Shown: positions 6,639 through 13,301, counted from the stretch's first letter. The stretch is DNA of 13,301 nucleotides from an uncultured Blautia sp. (GCA_900543715.1 UQSX01000081.1:1-13301), one strand, 5' to 3'. The notes: generated from the letters alone by a model not told the origin. Made by a program: numbers and translations.

Positions 6639-7553
6639 TCAGGCAGACTGGCTGACCTGCCTGTAAACTTCTTCTACTTCTTTTTTTGTGGCCAGGTTTT
6701 CAGAAAAAGCGCTGGCGCTTCCTGCAGAAATCCCCATACGGAAAGCATATTCATAATCCTTTTTTGTAAGCCAGCCGGCCAGGAAACCGGCCACCATTGA
6801 ATCTCCTGCCCCCACGGCGTTGACCAGTTTTCCCTTTGGTGCAGGGAGCATATGGACCTGCCCATTTTCATCCAGGAGCACCGCTCCCTGTCCTGCCATA
6901 GAAACCAGTACGTTCCTGGCTCCCTTCTCCTGCAGCTTTCTGGCATATGGAGCCACATCCTCTCTGGTCTCCAGCTTCACCTGGAAAATCTCCCCAAGTT
7001 CATGGTTATTAGGCTTGATCAGGAAAGGGCTGTACTCCAGAACATGGAGCAAGAGCTCTCCGGTAGCGTCTACCACCGTCAGGATCCCTTTCCCATCCAG
7101 CCTTCTCAGAATATCGCTGTAAATGGAATCCGGCATAGTTCTGGGAATACTTCCTGCCAGTACCAGAACATCTCCTTCTTTCAGTCCATCCAGCTTTTCC
7201 AGAAGCTTTTCTGTTTCTGACGGGCTGATATCCGGTCCCTGGCCATTGATCTCAGTCCCGTCAAAATCTTTCATTTTCACGTTGATCCTGGAATAGCCAT
7301 TCTGCAGATTGATAAAATCACTGGCCAGCCCCATTTCTTCTACTCTTCTTTTAATCTCCTCTCCGGTAAATCCTGATGAAAAACCAAGCGCAATATTGGG
7401 AATCCCCAGGTTCTTCAACACCGTGGATACATTGATCCCCTTGCCTCCCGGAAGCATCTGCTCTTTTGCAGTCCGGTTGGTCTTTCCCATCTGGAAGCCC
7501 TCCACGGAAACGATATAATCCAGAGAAGGATTAAACGTAACTGTATAAACCAT
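6639..7553 (-). CDS. fruK: 1-phosphofructokinase (304 aa)
   Basis: A PfkB/ribokinase-family cytoplasmic kinase that converts fructose-1-phosphate and ATP to fructose-1,6-bisphosphate, feeding FruA product into glycolysis. It shows the N-terminal substrate motif TFNPSLDY (6-13), the GGKGIN loop (36-41), KPNNHELGE (180-188) and the C-terminal PfkB signature NAVGAGDSMVAGF with catalytic Asp251. Length is typical. The ATG at 7553 is preceded by AAAGGAGG at close to ideal spacing, and a TTGAAA/TATAAT promoter lies just upstream. It leads the fru unit, with fruA 22 bases downstream. Tagatose-6-phosphate kinase (LacC) is a close relative, but the fruA partner argues for FruK. Confidence 0.95.
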   Translation of the reverse strand: MVYTVTFNPSLDYIVSVEGFQMGKTNRTAKEQMLPGGKGINVSTVLKNLGIPNIALGFSSGFTGEEIKRRVEEMGLASDFINLQNGYSRINVKMKDFDGTEINGQGPDISPSETEKLLEKLDGLKEGDVLVLAGSIPRTMPDSIYSDILRRLDGKGILTVVDATGELLLHVLEYSPFLIKPNNHELGEIFQVKLETREDVAPYARKLQEKGARNVLVSMAGQGAVLLDENGQVHMLPAPKGKLVNAVGAGDSMVAGFLAGWLTKKDYEYAFRMGISAGSASAFSENLATKKEVEEVYRQVSQSA

Positions 7554-7576
7554 TTCTTTTCCTCCTTTATGCTTAT

Positions 7577-7604
7577 ATTATACATCACATTCGCTCATTT
7601 TCAA
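7577..7604 (-). promoter_or_regulatory. Promoter of the fruK-fruA unit
   Basis: On the minus strand TTGAAA (7604-7599), 16 bases, and TATAAT (7582-7577). The start would be near 7570, leaving a very short leader that is almost entirely the AAAGGAGG ribosome binding site. A cluster of repeated elements lies immediately upstream (7614-7692). Confidence 0.75.
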
Positions 7605-7613
7605 TCATATTAA

Positions 7614-7692
7614 TTCACAATATTTCAAATCTATTTTTAGTAATCTTTCATAATTAGTCATTTAATCCCATATATTCATTCATAATCATTCA
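7614..7692 (-). promoter_or_regulatory. Three spaced repeats upstream of the fru promoter, putative operators
   Basis: Three 14-base elements occur at 7679-7692 (TGAATGATTATGAA on the minus strand), 7647-7660 (TGACTAATTATGAA) and 7614-7627 (TGAAATATTGTGAA). Ten of 14 positions are the same in all three. Their starts are 33 and 32 bases apart, close to three helical turns, so all would face the same side of the DNA. The last copy ends 10 bases upstream of the -35. Within each element TGA recurs about 10 bases apart. This suits a tandem-repeat-binding regulator such as the DeoR protein at 3838-4584, but the region is very AT-rich and chance similarity is possible. Confidence 0.45.
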
Positions 7693-7760
7693 TTTTATTT
7701 CATCTGATTTTCAGCCTTTGCTACCGGTTCTTAGACAGTATACTATAATGTGAGCCGTTC

Positions 7761-7816
7761 AAAAGAAAAAATGGAGCTGGAGTTTTTCTTTGATATAAGA
7801 AAAAACTCAGCTCCAT
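7761..7816 (-). terminator. Rho-independent terminator after the HPr gene
   Basis: A long hairpin starts a few bases after the HPr stop: ATGGAGCTG pairs with CAGCTCCAT, then after a one-to-two base bulge GTTTTTCTT pairs with AAGAAAAAC. It is followed on the minus strand by TTTTTCTTTT. It separates the HPr unit from the fru control region. Confidence 0.9.
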
Positions 7817-7820
7817 ATCT

Positions 7821-8117
7821 TCATAAATTTTTGTTTTTATCCATCTCTCCCAGGCCATTTTCAATAGCCGCCACAGCCGCTGCCAATGCCTCCCTTTCTT
7901 CAGGTCCTTCACTGGTGATCACAATCTCCTGTCCCTGGATCACCCCTGCTGCCACAATATTCAGGATACTCTTCAGATTTACAACTCCTTTAAAATTGTT
8001 CTTTTCATATGCAAACTGCAGCTTTGCGTCATATTTCAGAACGCTGTTTGACAATACCGTTGCCGTTCTCAAATGAAGACCGGACGGATTTATGATTTTT
8101 ACTTTTTTACTGACCAT
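7821..8117 (-). CDS. HPr-family phosphocarrier with variant active-site loop (98 aa)
   Basis: HPr carries phosphate from enzyme I to PTS EIIA domains. The phosphoacceptor His15 and Arg17 are present, but the loop reads GLHLRTA instead of the usual GLHARPA: Ala16 is Leu, and the strongly conserved Pro18 is Thr. The regulatory serine motif is kept (VNLKSI, Ser50, equivalent to Ser46 of Bacillus HPr), shifted by a 4-residue insertion in the preceding loop. The C-terminus is about 10 residues longer than usual and basic/polar (MDKNKNL). Its start has a GGGAGAGG site and lies 19 bases after the RNase HI stop. No ptsI is present. It may be the general HPr of this cell, or a specialised or regulatory copy; sequence alone cannot decide. 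Confidence 0.85.
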   Translation of the reverse strand: MVSKKVKIINPSGLHLRTATVLSNSVLKYDAKLQFAYEKNNFKGVVNLKSILNIVAAGVIQGQEIVITSEGPEEREALAAAVAAIENGLGEMDKNKNL

Positions 8118-8136
8118 AATCTTATCCTCTCCCTTT

Positions 8137-8733
8137 TTATATTCCCAAAGCAGCCTTAGCCAGACGGTCTACCGCCTCGTTTAGTTCCACACCGCTGTGC
8201 CCTTTTACTTTATGAAATACTACCTTCACATTTTTCAAGCCATCATAAAAACTTTTATATCGGATGGTTCCGGGCCGGTTCCTTTTCCAGTCTCCCACAG
8301 CCCAGGATTCGATTCCCTGATAATCATAGTAGAGATGAAGAACCTTTATCCTCCTCTCTTCACAAAACTTCATAGCGGCCATGGCTCCTTCCAGTTCCCC
8401 TGCTACATTCCGCATGGAAATGTCCTCTCCCCCCTGGAAAACCTGGCTCATCTCTATTCTCTCTCCACGGTACAACAGGATACATCCGTAAGAATACGCA
8501 TTTTTCTCCTGGTCAAAGCTGCCGTCCACATAAGCTGTACAGCTTTCCTCATGGTCTGTGTCTCCCAGTGAAGGCCTCTGACTTCCCTCCAGATATCCTT
8601 TGGCCTCTTCCAATGAAGGAAAGCTTTTATACTGTGCGCCGGGATATCCGTTCACATTGGCTTTACATTCTTCCCATGTATCGAAAATCCCAGAATTTCT
8701 GCCTTTCTTTACTGCATAAAATTTTCTTGCCAT
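8137..8733 (-). CDS. rnhA: Ribonuclease HI with N-terminal hybrid-binding domain (198 aa)
   Basis: Cuts the RNA strand of RNA-DNA hybrids in the cytoplasm, removing R-loops and primers. Residues 1-50 (KFYAVKKGRNSGIFDTWEEC, then YKSFPSLEEAKGYL) form the viroplasmin-like hybrid-binding domain also found in eukaryotic RNase H1. Residues 64-198 form the catalytic domain, with the four acidic residues Asp70 (YVDGSF), Glu113 (AGELEG), Asp137 (YYDYQG) and Asp189 (EAVDRLAK). His179 in KGHSG is the mobile-loop histidine. All catalytic residues are present and the length is normal for this two-domain form. It sits between a phosphodiesterase-like gene (29 bases upstream) and the HPr gene (19 bases downstream). 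The symbol rnhA is used for type 1 RNase H generally. Confidence 0.92.
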   Translation of the reverse strand: MARKFYAVKKGRNSGIFDTWEECKANVNGYPGAQYKSFPSLEEAKGYLEGSQRPSLGDTDHEESCTAYVDGSFDQEKNAYSYGCILLYRGERIEMSQVFQGGEDISMRNVAGELEGAMAAMKFCEERRIKVLHLYYDYQGIESWAVGDWKRNRPGTIRYKSFYDGLKNVKVVFHKVKGHSGVELNEAVDRLAKAALGI

Positions 8734-8762
8734 TTAGTTCCCTTCCCCAGTATACCCTGCCT

Positions 8763-9587
8763 TTACTGCTGCATTCCCGTATGCTGGTCTGTTGAATTTA
8801 TAAAGCTGTAAAAATGTATAGTCTCCATGTCATAAGGAATCTTAGCCCCATGACTTCCCATAAACATCATCTTTTTATGACATCCGTGATCCGGCGCAAA
8901 AGCCAGGATCGTGGGATGATCTTTCCAATATTCTTTTATCCTGTCATAAATATTCAGAAATGTTTCTATATTTTTGTCCAAAGCTTCCAGGGCCCGGCTT
9001 CCTTCCGGTCCGAATCGGTGCATCATATAGTCATAATTGCCGTTATACAGGACCATAAAATCGTATTTGTCACGTTCTATCAGATTCAGCGCTTTCTCAT
9101 TACATTCCTCTACGGTAGGATAAATAAAATAATCTATATCTCTTCCCAGAAATATCCTGGAAATACTGTCCCCCTCTGTGGAAATGATTGCCGCCTTTTT
9201 TCCTGCTCTCACAAGGCAGTCAAATACTGTGTCTACCAGAAGAACCGGCTTTCTGTATTTTGTAATCCCATGTTCTTTTGGCGGAAGTCCTGTATACATA
9301 CTTCCAAAGCATACCGGCGTAACCGGGGGATAAGCTGTATGGATTTTCATACGGAGCTGCACCCGCTTCTCCAGTTCCACAAATTTCCCCTGGAATTTTC
9401 TGTAGATCCACATCCCGATCGCATCAGGATTATAAAAAAACACCCGCCTGCTGCCTTCTCCAGTTAAGGTCCGTTCAGCCATATTCAAAACTTTTCCATG
9501 AGGTCCTGCCATCTCTGAGCCGGGATCTACCTCTAAAAGCTGCAGAATCGTAGCAGCAGTCTGACCGATTCCATGTTCATGATTCAT
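8763..9587 (-). CDS. Alkaline-phosphatase-superfamily phosphodiesterase/nucleotide pyrophosphatase-like (274 aa)
   Basis: The protein shows the full metal-ligand set of the type I phosphodiesterase/nucleotide pyrophosphatase branch: Asp55 (FYNPDAIG), nucleophile Thr90 (YPPVTPV), Asp186 and His190 (GNYDYMMHRFG), Asp233-His234 (FAPDHGCH) and His246 (GSHGAKI). The TG..P..HGI segment after the nucleophile is also a hallmark. It would hydrolyse a phosphodiester or phosphoanhydride using two metal ions, probably zinc. The substrate is unknown. There is no signal peptide or membrane segment, so it should be cytoplasmic, unlike many relatives. The ATG at 9587 has a GGAGGGGG site about 9 bases upstream. 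It follows a glycerophosphodiester phosphodiesterase gene by 41 bases, so the two may act on related phospholipid or teichoic-acid breakdown products; that is inference. Confidence 0.8.
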   Translation of the reverse strand: MNHEHGIGQTAATILQLLEVDPGSEMAGPHGKVLNMAERTLTGEGSRRVFFYNPDAIGMWIYRKFQGKFVELEKRVQLRMKIHTAYPPVTPVCFGSMYTGLPPKEHGITKYRKPVLLVDTVFDCLVRAGKKAAIISTEGDSISRIFLGRDIDYFIYPTVEECNEKALNLIERDKYDFMVLYNGNYDYMMHRFGPEGSRALEALDKNIETFLNIYDRIKEYWKDHPTILAFAPDHGCHKKMMFMGSHGAKIPYDMETIHFYSFINSTDQHTGMQQ

Positions 9588-9627
9588 TTATATGATCCCC
9601 CTCCGCACTGCAGTATCAGCAGCCGTA

Positions 9628-10440
9628 CTAATGTTCAGATTCCGGTCTGAAGCCTTCAAAAATATATCCGTCAAAATATTTCCTTACTTTCCTTAACTGT
9701 CCCTTGCTCTTTACGGTCCATCCATATGCCGGACAGCGGTACAGATGTCTGCAGATCTGAAGCGACAAAGAGCAGCCGCTTCTGCAGTCATAGGCGATAA
9801 AATCCGGTCTGGTCAGAAAATTCAAAAGAAGCCCCCGCATGATCAGATAATGAGGCTGCATCCAGCCCTGTATCTTCTGATAATTCATGGAAAGCTGTCC
9901 TCTTGACACCTGTGGTCTGTATTTCTTATACCAGAGCAGAACCTGGGGATGAAAAGACTCTATGGCATATTCTCCTTTATACGCATCCAGGATTTCGGTG
10001 GCTTTCTCACAGATCCTGCTTCCCTTCTTATATTTCAACTCTATGATCAATGGCACTTTTCCATCTACCAGTTTCAGAACATCCTCCAAAAGCGGAATCC
10101 TTTCTTCTGAATGAAAAACCGGAAACCGTCCCAGCTCTTCATAGTTAAACTGGTCTACGTCACCCGAAATGCCGCAGTTTCTCTTCAGATGAAAGTCATG
10201 GGTCACCACCACTTTCCCGTCTTTTGTAAGCTGGATATCCAGTTCAATGCCATATCCTGCTTTCACCGCCCGGCGAAATGCCGCCATTGTGTTTTCCGGA
10301 GCACTTCCGCTGTTATTATAAAGCCCTCTGTGGGCAAAATATTTCGTTGAAAGAATCTTTGGCCGCCCCTTCGTGCCAGGCAGCAGCGCCCCCAGATAAC
10401 CGGCAGCGGCAGCCAGCAGCCATTTTTTCTTCTTATCCAT
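9628..10440 (-). CDS. Glycerophosphodiester phosphodiesterase, membrane-anchored (270 aa)
   Basis: Hydrolyses glycerophosphodiesters to glycerol-3-phosphate and an alcohol. GDPD-family motifs are present: FAHRGL (His37, Arg38), SAPENT (Glu49), GIELDIQLTKDG (Glu66, Asp68), VTHDFHL (His81), IIELK (Glu134, Lys136) and the C-terminal GWTVKS and DGYIFEG. The first residues (MDKKKKWLLAAAAGYLGALLPG) form a basic cap and one hydrophobic stretch, so the protein is probably anchored to the membrane. I place the start at 10440 because AGGAGG lies just upstream; the frame stays open to 10482, but that extension has no ribosome site and covers the promoter zone. It leads a four-gene unit with a second phosphodiesterase-like enzyme, RNase HI and HPr. 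Confidence 0.88.
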   Translation of the reverse strand: MDKKKKWLLAAAAGYLGALLPGTKGRPKILSTKYFAHRGLYNNSGSAPENTMAAFRRAVKAGYGIELDIQLTKDGKVVVTHDFHLKRNCGISGDVDQFNYEELGRFPVFHSEERIPLLEDVLKLVDGKVPLIIELKYKKGSRICEKATEILDAYKGEYAIESFHPQVLLWYKKYRPQVSRGQLSMNYQKIQGWMQPHYLIMRGLLLNFLTRPDFIAYDCRSGCSLSLQICRHLYRCPAYGWTVKSKGQLRKVRKYFDGYIFEGFRPESEH

Positions 10441-10443
10441 GGA

Positions 10444-10451
10444 AACCTCCT
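10444..10451 (-). promoter_or_regulatory. Ribosome binding site fixing the GDPD start
   Basis: On the minus strand CAGGAGGTTTCC directly precedes the ATG at 10440. The near-perfect anti-Shine-Dalgarno match argues for that start over the longer frame opening at 10482. Confidence 0.75.
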
Positions 10452-10467
10452 GGGATACCTTCTGCTT

Positions 10468-10473
10468 ATTATA
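10468..10473 (-). promoter_or_regulatory. Likely -10 element of the GDPD-RNase H-HPr unit
   Basis: A perfect TATAAT lies on the minus strand about 28 bases before the GDPD start and downstream of the mtlA terminator. No convincing -35 hexamer is seen; the zone 17 bases upstream is a run of eight T's preceded by GTG. An activator or the T-rich element may compensate. Confidence 0.45.
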
Positions 10474-10547
10474 ATGCTGCATGTTAAAAAAAACACATTC
10501 ATCATTTGTATTCTAACACATACCCGATCATTTATCATTCTTTTTTT

Positions 10548-10606
10548 GGAAAAAAATAAAAAAGAGCTGATATATTCAGCAAATTCTATGCCAAATACAT
10601 CAGCTC
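10548..10606 (-). terminator. Rho-independent terminator after mtlA
   Basis: The minus strand forms a 17-bp stem (10606-10590 with 10580-10564, beginning GAGCTGAT and closing with ATCAGCTC) that includes three G-U pairs, with a 9-base loop. It is followed by TTTTTTATTTTTT. It begins 8 bases after the mtlA stop codon and isolates the mannitol unit from the GDPD unit. Confidence 0.92.
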
Positions 10607-10613
10607 CTGTATA

Positions 10614-12476
10614 TTATGATAATTGCTCTAAAACCCAGGCAACGTCATCTGTGGTCTTCAAGGTTTCCAGAAGTGCCTCATCTTCAAGCAGGGTGCAGAG
10701 CTTGCTAAGCAGATCCAGATGTTCGTCTCCGATTCCTGCGATACCGAATACCAGCTGAGCTTTCTCATCGCCGAAATCCACGCCTTCCGGATACTGGATA
10801 AATACGATACCTGTCTTTTTCACCGTACTTTTCGCCTGGGTGGTTCCGTGAGGAATGGCAACACCCATGCCCATGTAGGTCGTCACCAGTTTTTCACGTT
10901 CCTGCATGGCATCCACATAGGTATGATCCACATACCCTAGTTCCTCCAGCAGTTCTCCGGCAGCCTGGATAGCTTCTTCCTTGCTCACCGGCTTCTGTCC
11001 CAGCCTGATCCCCTCTGCTACGATGACCTGTTTCTTAATAGGCGTATCCGGAATAACAATATCCGTATTCTCACCTGCCGGCGCTGCAGGTGCGTCTCCT
11101 GTAGTAAGCTGTACATACAGGGCATCCAAAGCCGGATCTGCCAGGAAATTTCCGATGGTGATCAGCTGGGCGTTGGGCGCTGCTTTTTTCGCCCGGGCTG
11201 CCAGCGTGGTCTGGACTACGGCGATATCGCAGTCCTGAGGGATATTATCTACTGAAGTGTTGGAAACAGAAATATCCGGCCGGTCGTTTTTAATACGGTT
11301 CCTGAATTTTGTGGCGCCCATTGCGGAAGATCCCATGCCTGCATCACAGGCAAAGATGATCTTGCGGATTTCTGTAGAGCGTTCAATCGTTCCCGGCACC
11401 ACATTTTCACCTTTGGAAACGCTTTTCATAGTAGCTACCTCACTCTGGGCTTCTTCCAGGCTCTTGCCTCCTGCCATCTTTACAATAGGCGAGGCAACCG
11501 CAAAGGAGATACCCGTAGCCAGCAGTACGCCTACAATAACCTTCACAATATCGGAACCGGGAGTCATCATCAAATAAGCGATGATAGAACCTGGGGATGC
11601 AGGCCCCACCAGTCCGCAGCCTGTAATGCCAAACCAGAAGACCGCCGCCATATTTCCCAGGATCGGTGCAATGATCACCAGAGGATTCATCAGTATGTAG
11701 GGGAAATAGATCTCATGGATACCGCCCAGCAGGTGGATGATCACAGCGCCTGGAGCAGAATCTTTCGTTACCTTGTCTTTACAGAAAAACATATAGGCAA
11801 GGAGAACTCCCAGGCCGGGGCCTGGATTCGGCTCCAGCATATACATGATGGATTTCCCCAGGTCTGCCGCCTGTGCTGTGGCAAGGGGAGTAAAAATACC
11901 ATGATTAATAGCATTATTTAAAAACAGTACCTTAGCAGGCTCAATGAAGATGGCTACCAGAGGGAGGAGACCGTTCTGCACCAGAATATTAACGCCGGCA
12001 GACAAAACAGCCAGGATTCCGCTCATGATCGGCCCGATCAGCATATAGCCAAGCATGGCCAGGATCATTCCGATAATGCCGGCAGAAAAGTTATTGATCA
12101 GCATTTCAAAGCCGGCCGGCATACGGCCATCCATAAACTCATCAAATTTTTTAATGCAGAAACCGGCCAGAGGTCCCATGACCATTGCCGCCATCAGCAT
12201 TGTGATGCTTGTATTGCTCATAATGGCGCCGATCACTGCAATAGCTCCTACCACGCGTCCCCGGTCCCCTCCGATCATACGTCCTCCGGTAGAGGCGATC
12301 AAAATGGGGATCAGATAGGTAAGCATGGGACTTACCATGCTGTTGAATCCCTCATTGGGGATCCATCCGGTATCGATAAAAAGTGCGGCCAGAAAGCCAA
12401 AGGCGATCAGAGCGCCGATATTCGGCATAACCATTGCCGATAAGAATTTTCCAAAACGTTGTACAGTACTTTTCAC
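10614..12476 (-). CDS. mtlA: PTS mannitol-type transporter, fused EIICBA (620 aa)
   Basis: Imports and phosphorylates mannitol (to mannitol-1-phosphate) at the membrane. EIIC (about 1-345) matches enterobacterial MtlA closely in recalled segments: VMPNIGALIAFG near the N-terminus, NNFSAGIIGMILA, EPAKVLFLNNAINHGIF, and the substrate-site loop GGIHEIYFPYILM. EIIB has phospho-Cys377 in FACDAGMGSSAMG. EIIA (about 475-620) has phospho-His543 in GVAIPHGT. C-B-A order and length fit full-length MtlA. I choose the GTG at 12476, 6 bases after GGAGGTGG, rather than an upstream TTG at 12509 that lacks a site and reads back through the ribosome binding site. The gene follows a DeoR regulator by 69 bases. 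No mtlD, mtlR or mtlF is in the window, so substrate is inferred from family resemblance. Confidence 0.92.
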   Translation of the reverse strand: MKSTVQRFGKFLSAMVMPNIGALIAFGFLAALFIDTGWIPNEGFNSMVSPMLTYLIPILIASTGGRMIGGDRGRVVGAIAVIGAIMSNTSITMLMAAMVMGPLAGFCIKKFDEFMDGRMPAGFEMLINNFSAGIIGMILAMLGYMLIGPIMSGILAVLSAGVNILVQNGLLPLVAIFIEPAKVLFLNNAINHGIFTPLATAQAADLGKSIMYMLEPNPGPGLGVLLAYMFFCKDKVTKDSAPGAVIIHLLGGIHEIYFPYILMNPLVIIAPILGNMAAVFWFGITGCGLVGPASPGSIIAYLMMTPGSDIVKVIVGVLLATGISFAVASPIVKMAGGKSLEEAQSEVATMKSVSKGENVVPGTIERSTEIRKIIFACDAGMGSSAMGATKFRNRIKNDRPDISVSNTSVDNIPQDCDIAVVQTTLAARAKKAAPNAQLITIGNFLADPALDALYVQLTTGDAPAAPAGENTDIVIPDTPIKKQVIVAEGIRLGQKPVSKEEAIQAAGELLEELGYVDHTYVDAMQEREKLVTTYMGMGVAIPHGTTQAKSTVKKTGIVFIQYPEGVDFGDEKAQLVFGIAGIGDEHLDLLSKLCTLLEDEALLETLKTTDDVAWVLEQLS

Positions 12477-12482
12477 AAAAAC

Positions 12483-12490
12483 CCACCTCC
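12483..12490 (-). promoter_or_regulatory. Ribosome binding site fixing the GTG start of mtlA
   Basis: GGAGGTGG on the minus strand, 6 bases before the GTG at 12476. It decides the start against the longer frame opening at a TTG at 12509. Confidence 0.8.
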
Positions 12491-12545
12491 ATGAACTTTT
12501 CCTTATCAATGGAGTATCGGTTCAGCTATTTTCCCTCTATGCCCT

Positions 12546-13298
12546 TTATAATACCTGTACGCCGTATTTTTTGCACTGAGTCAGGAATTCTTCCGGAAGC
12601 TTTCCATCAGAAACCACAATATCAATATCTGAAAGCTGGCCAAAACTGAAGCTGCATTTCACCCCAACCTTTGAAGAATCCATCAGGACGATCACCTGTC
12701 CGGCCCTGCGGATAGCTGTCTGTTTTAAAAAAGCTTCGTCACTGACACCACAGGAAAAACCCACCTCCGTATGGAAACCGGTGACGCCTAAAAAGGCCTG
12801 ATCAAAGTTTACCCTCTCCAGCTCCCGAATAGCAGAAAATCCAAACACGCTCTGGCTGTAACGGTTCAGCTTTCCTCCCGGAAGCATAACGGTAGGTTTA
12901 GACAGATTTGCCAGTTCTGTAGCACAGCTTAAACCGGTTGTATAGATCAGGTAAGATAGATCTGGGATCTGTCCTGCAAATATAGTAGCCGTACTTCCAG
13001 AATCCAGAAAAAAGGTGGTGTCTGGTTTGATCAGAGACAAAGCTTTTTTGGCAATTTCTTTTTTTTCAGCAATATTGTGAAATGATTTCCTGTTCAGAAA
13101 ACCATCAGTTCCGATGATGACCTGTACGGATCTGGCGCCTCCGTGAATGCGCAGAATCTTTTTCTCCTGATCCAGACTCTTTAAATCTGTACGGAGGGTC
13201 ATCTCAGATACCTCAGGGAACTCCTCTTTAAGCTGTGCAAAGGTAACGGTTTCTTTCTCATTGATTAGCTGAACGATCGCATTTCTGCGCATTTCCAT
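12546..13298 (-). CDS. DeoR-family regulator upstream of mtlA (250 aa; 5' end at window edge)
   Basis: A DeoR/GlpR-type repressor. Residues 3-57 are the winged HTH (TFAQLKEEFPEVSEMTLRTD, then RIHGGA). The C-terminal sensor domain has the phosphate-binding loop DSGST (99-103), the TTGLSCA segment, MLPGGKL, and VLMDSSKVG near the end, where such proteins bind a sugar or polyol phosphate. Length is normal. The ATG at 13298 is only three bases from the window edge, so its ribosome site cannot be seen; the ATG at 13292 is also possible, and an extension beyond the window cannot be excluded. It is followed after 69 bases by mtlA with no terminator between, so the two are probably one transcript. 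Control of mannitol or a similar polyol is inferred from position. Confidence 0.87.
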   Translation of the reverse strand: MEMRRNAIVQLINEKETVTFAQLKEEFPEVSEMTLRTDLKSLDQEKKILRIHGGARSVQVIIGTDGFLNRKSFHNIAEKKEIAKKALSLIKPDTTFFLDSGSTATIFAGQIPDLSYLIYTTGLSCATELANLSKPTVMLPGGKLNRYSQSVFGFSAIRELERVNFDQAFLGVTGFHTEVGFSCGVSDEAFLKQTAIRRAGQVIVLMDSSKVGVKCSFSFGQLSDIDIVVSDGKLPEEFLTQCKKYGVQVL

Positions 13299-13301
13299 TG
13301 A

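Noticed and set aside
7554..7760. Catabolite-responsive (CcpA) site upstream of fruK
   Set aside because: Several GAAAAT/GCG-like stretches were compared with the cre consensus, but none matched the central CG with both arms.
10441..10482. Longer GDPD start at 10482
   Set aside because: It would cover the ribosome site and likely -10 element, and the added residues do not look like a GDPD N-terminus.
12477..12509. Longer mtlA start at a TTG (12509)
   Set aside because: The extra residues read through the GGAGGTGG site itself, match nothing in the family, and the GTG at 12476 has ideal spacing.
1..13301. CRISPR array, defence system, transposon or prophage
   Set aside because: No regularly spaced long repeats, transposase, integrase, toxin-antitoxin or phage genes were seen on either strand.

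Overview
The window looks like a chromosomal piece of a Gram-positive gut clostridium, most likely a Lachnospiraceae member. The grounds are moderate GC with AT-rich intergenic gaps, strong GGAGG-type ribosome binding sites, and the gene families present: PTS sugar transporters with DeoR regulators, a VTC-domain/DUF4956 locus next to an OmpR-type two-component system, and an RNase HI with an N-terminal hybrid-binding domain. The genus cannot be fixed from sequence alone. Every gene I can support is on the minus strand, so transcription runs from high to low coordinates. I saw no tRNA, rRNA, CRISPR array, insertion sequence, phage gene or origin.

In order of transcription: (1) 13298-10614 holds a DeoR-family regulator and a fused mannitol-type PTS transporter IICBA (mtlA), closed by a strong terminator at 10548-10606. 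(2) 10440-7821 is a four-gene unit: a membrane-anchored glycerophosphodiester phosphodiesterase, an alkaline-phosphatase-superfamily phosphodiesterase, RNase HI and an HPr-like phosphocarrier with a variant active-site loop. It is closed by a terminator at 7761-7816. (3) 7604-3838 is a fructose unit: promoter, 1-phosphofructokinase (fruK), fructose PTS IIABC (fruA), then a DeoR-family regulator with its own promoter, closed by a terminator at 3783-3827. (4) 3776-1149 is a two-component system followed by a polyphosphate-polymerase (VTC) locus. The response regulator and VTC gene look intact. The histidine kinase lacks its sensor loop and its C-terminal ATP-binding end, and DUF4956 is cut and joined to the tail of another gene. 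(5) 1051-1 holds a zinc-ribbon protein of unknown function and the start of a membrane protein that leaves the window.

The PTS genes form one theme. MtlA and FruA need phosphorylated HPr; an HPr-like protein is encoded between them but in a separate transcription unit; FruK would convert the fructose-1-phosphate made by FruA. The two DeoR proteins are the obvious local regulators.

The most interesting signal is in region 4. The promoters of the response regulator gene and of the VTC gene carry the same tandem box, TTCAATA-N4-TTCAATC, each followed after exactly 9 bases by a -10 hexamer (TAAAAT or TACAAT). This is the expected layout for an OmpR/PhoB-type activator, so the regulator probably controls both itself and the VTC operon. 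The kinase and the genes around VTC carry at least three apparent deletion scars, so the output enzyme and the regulator survive while the sensor and partner genes are damaged.
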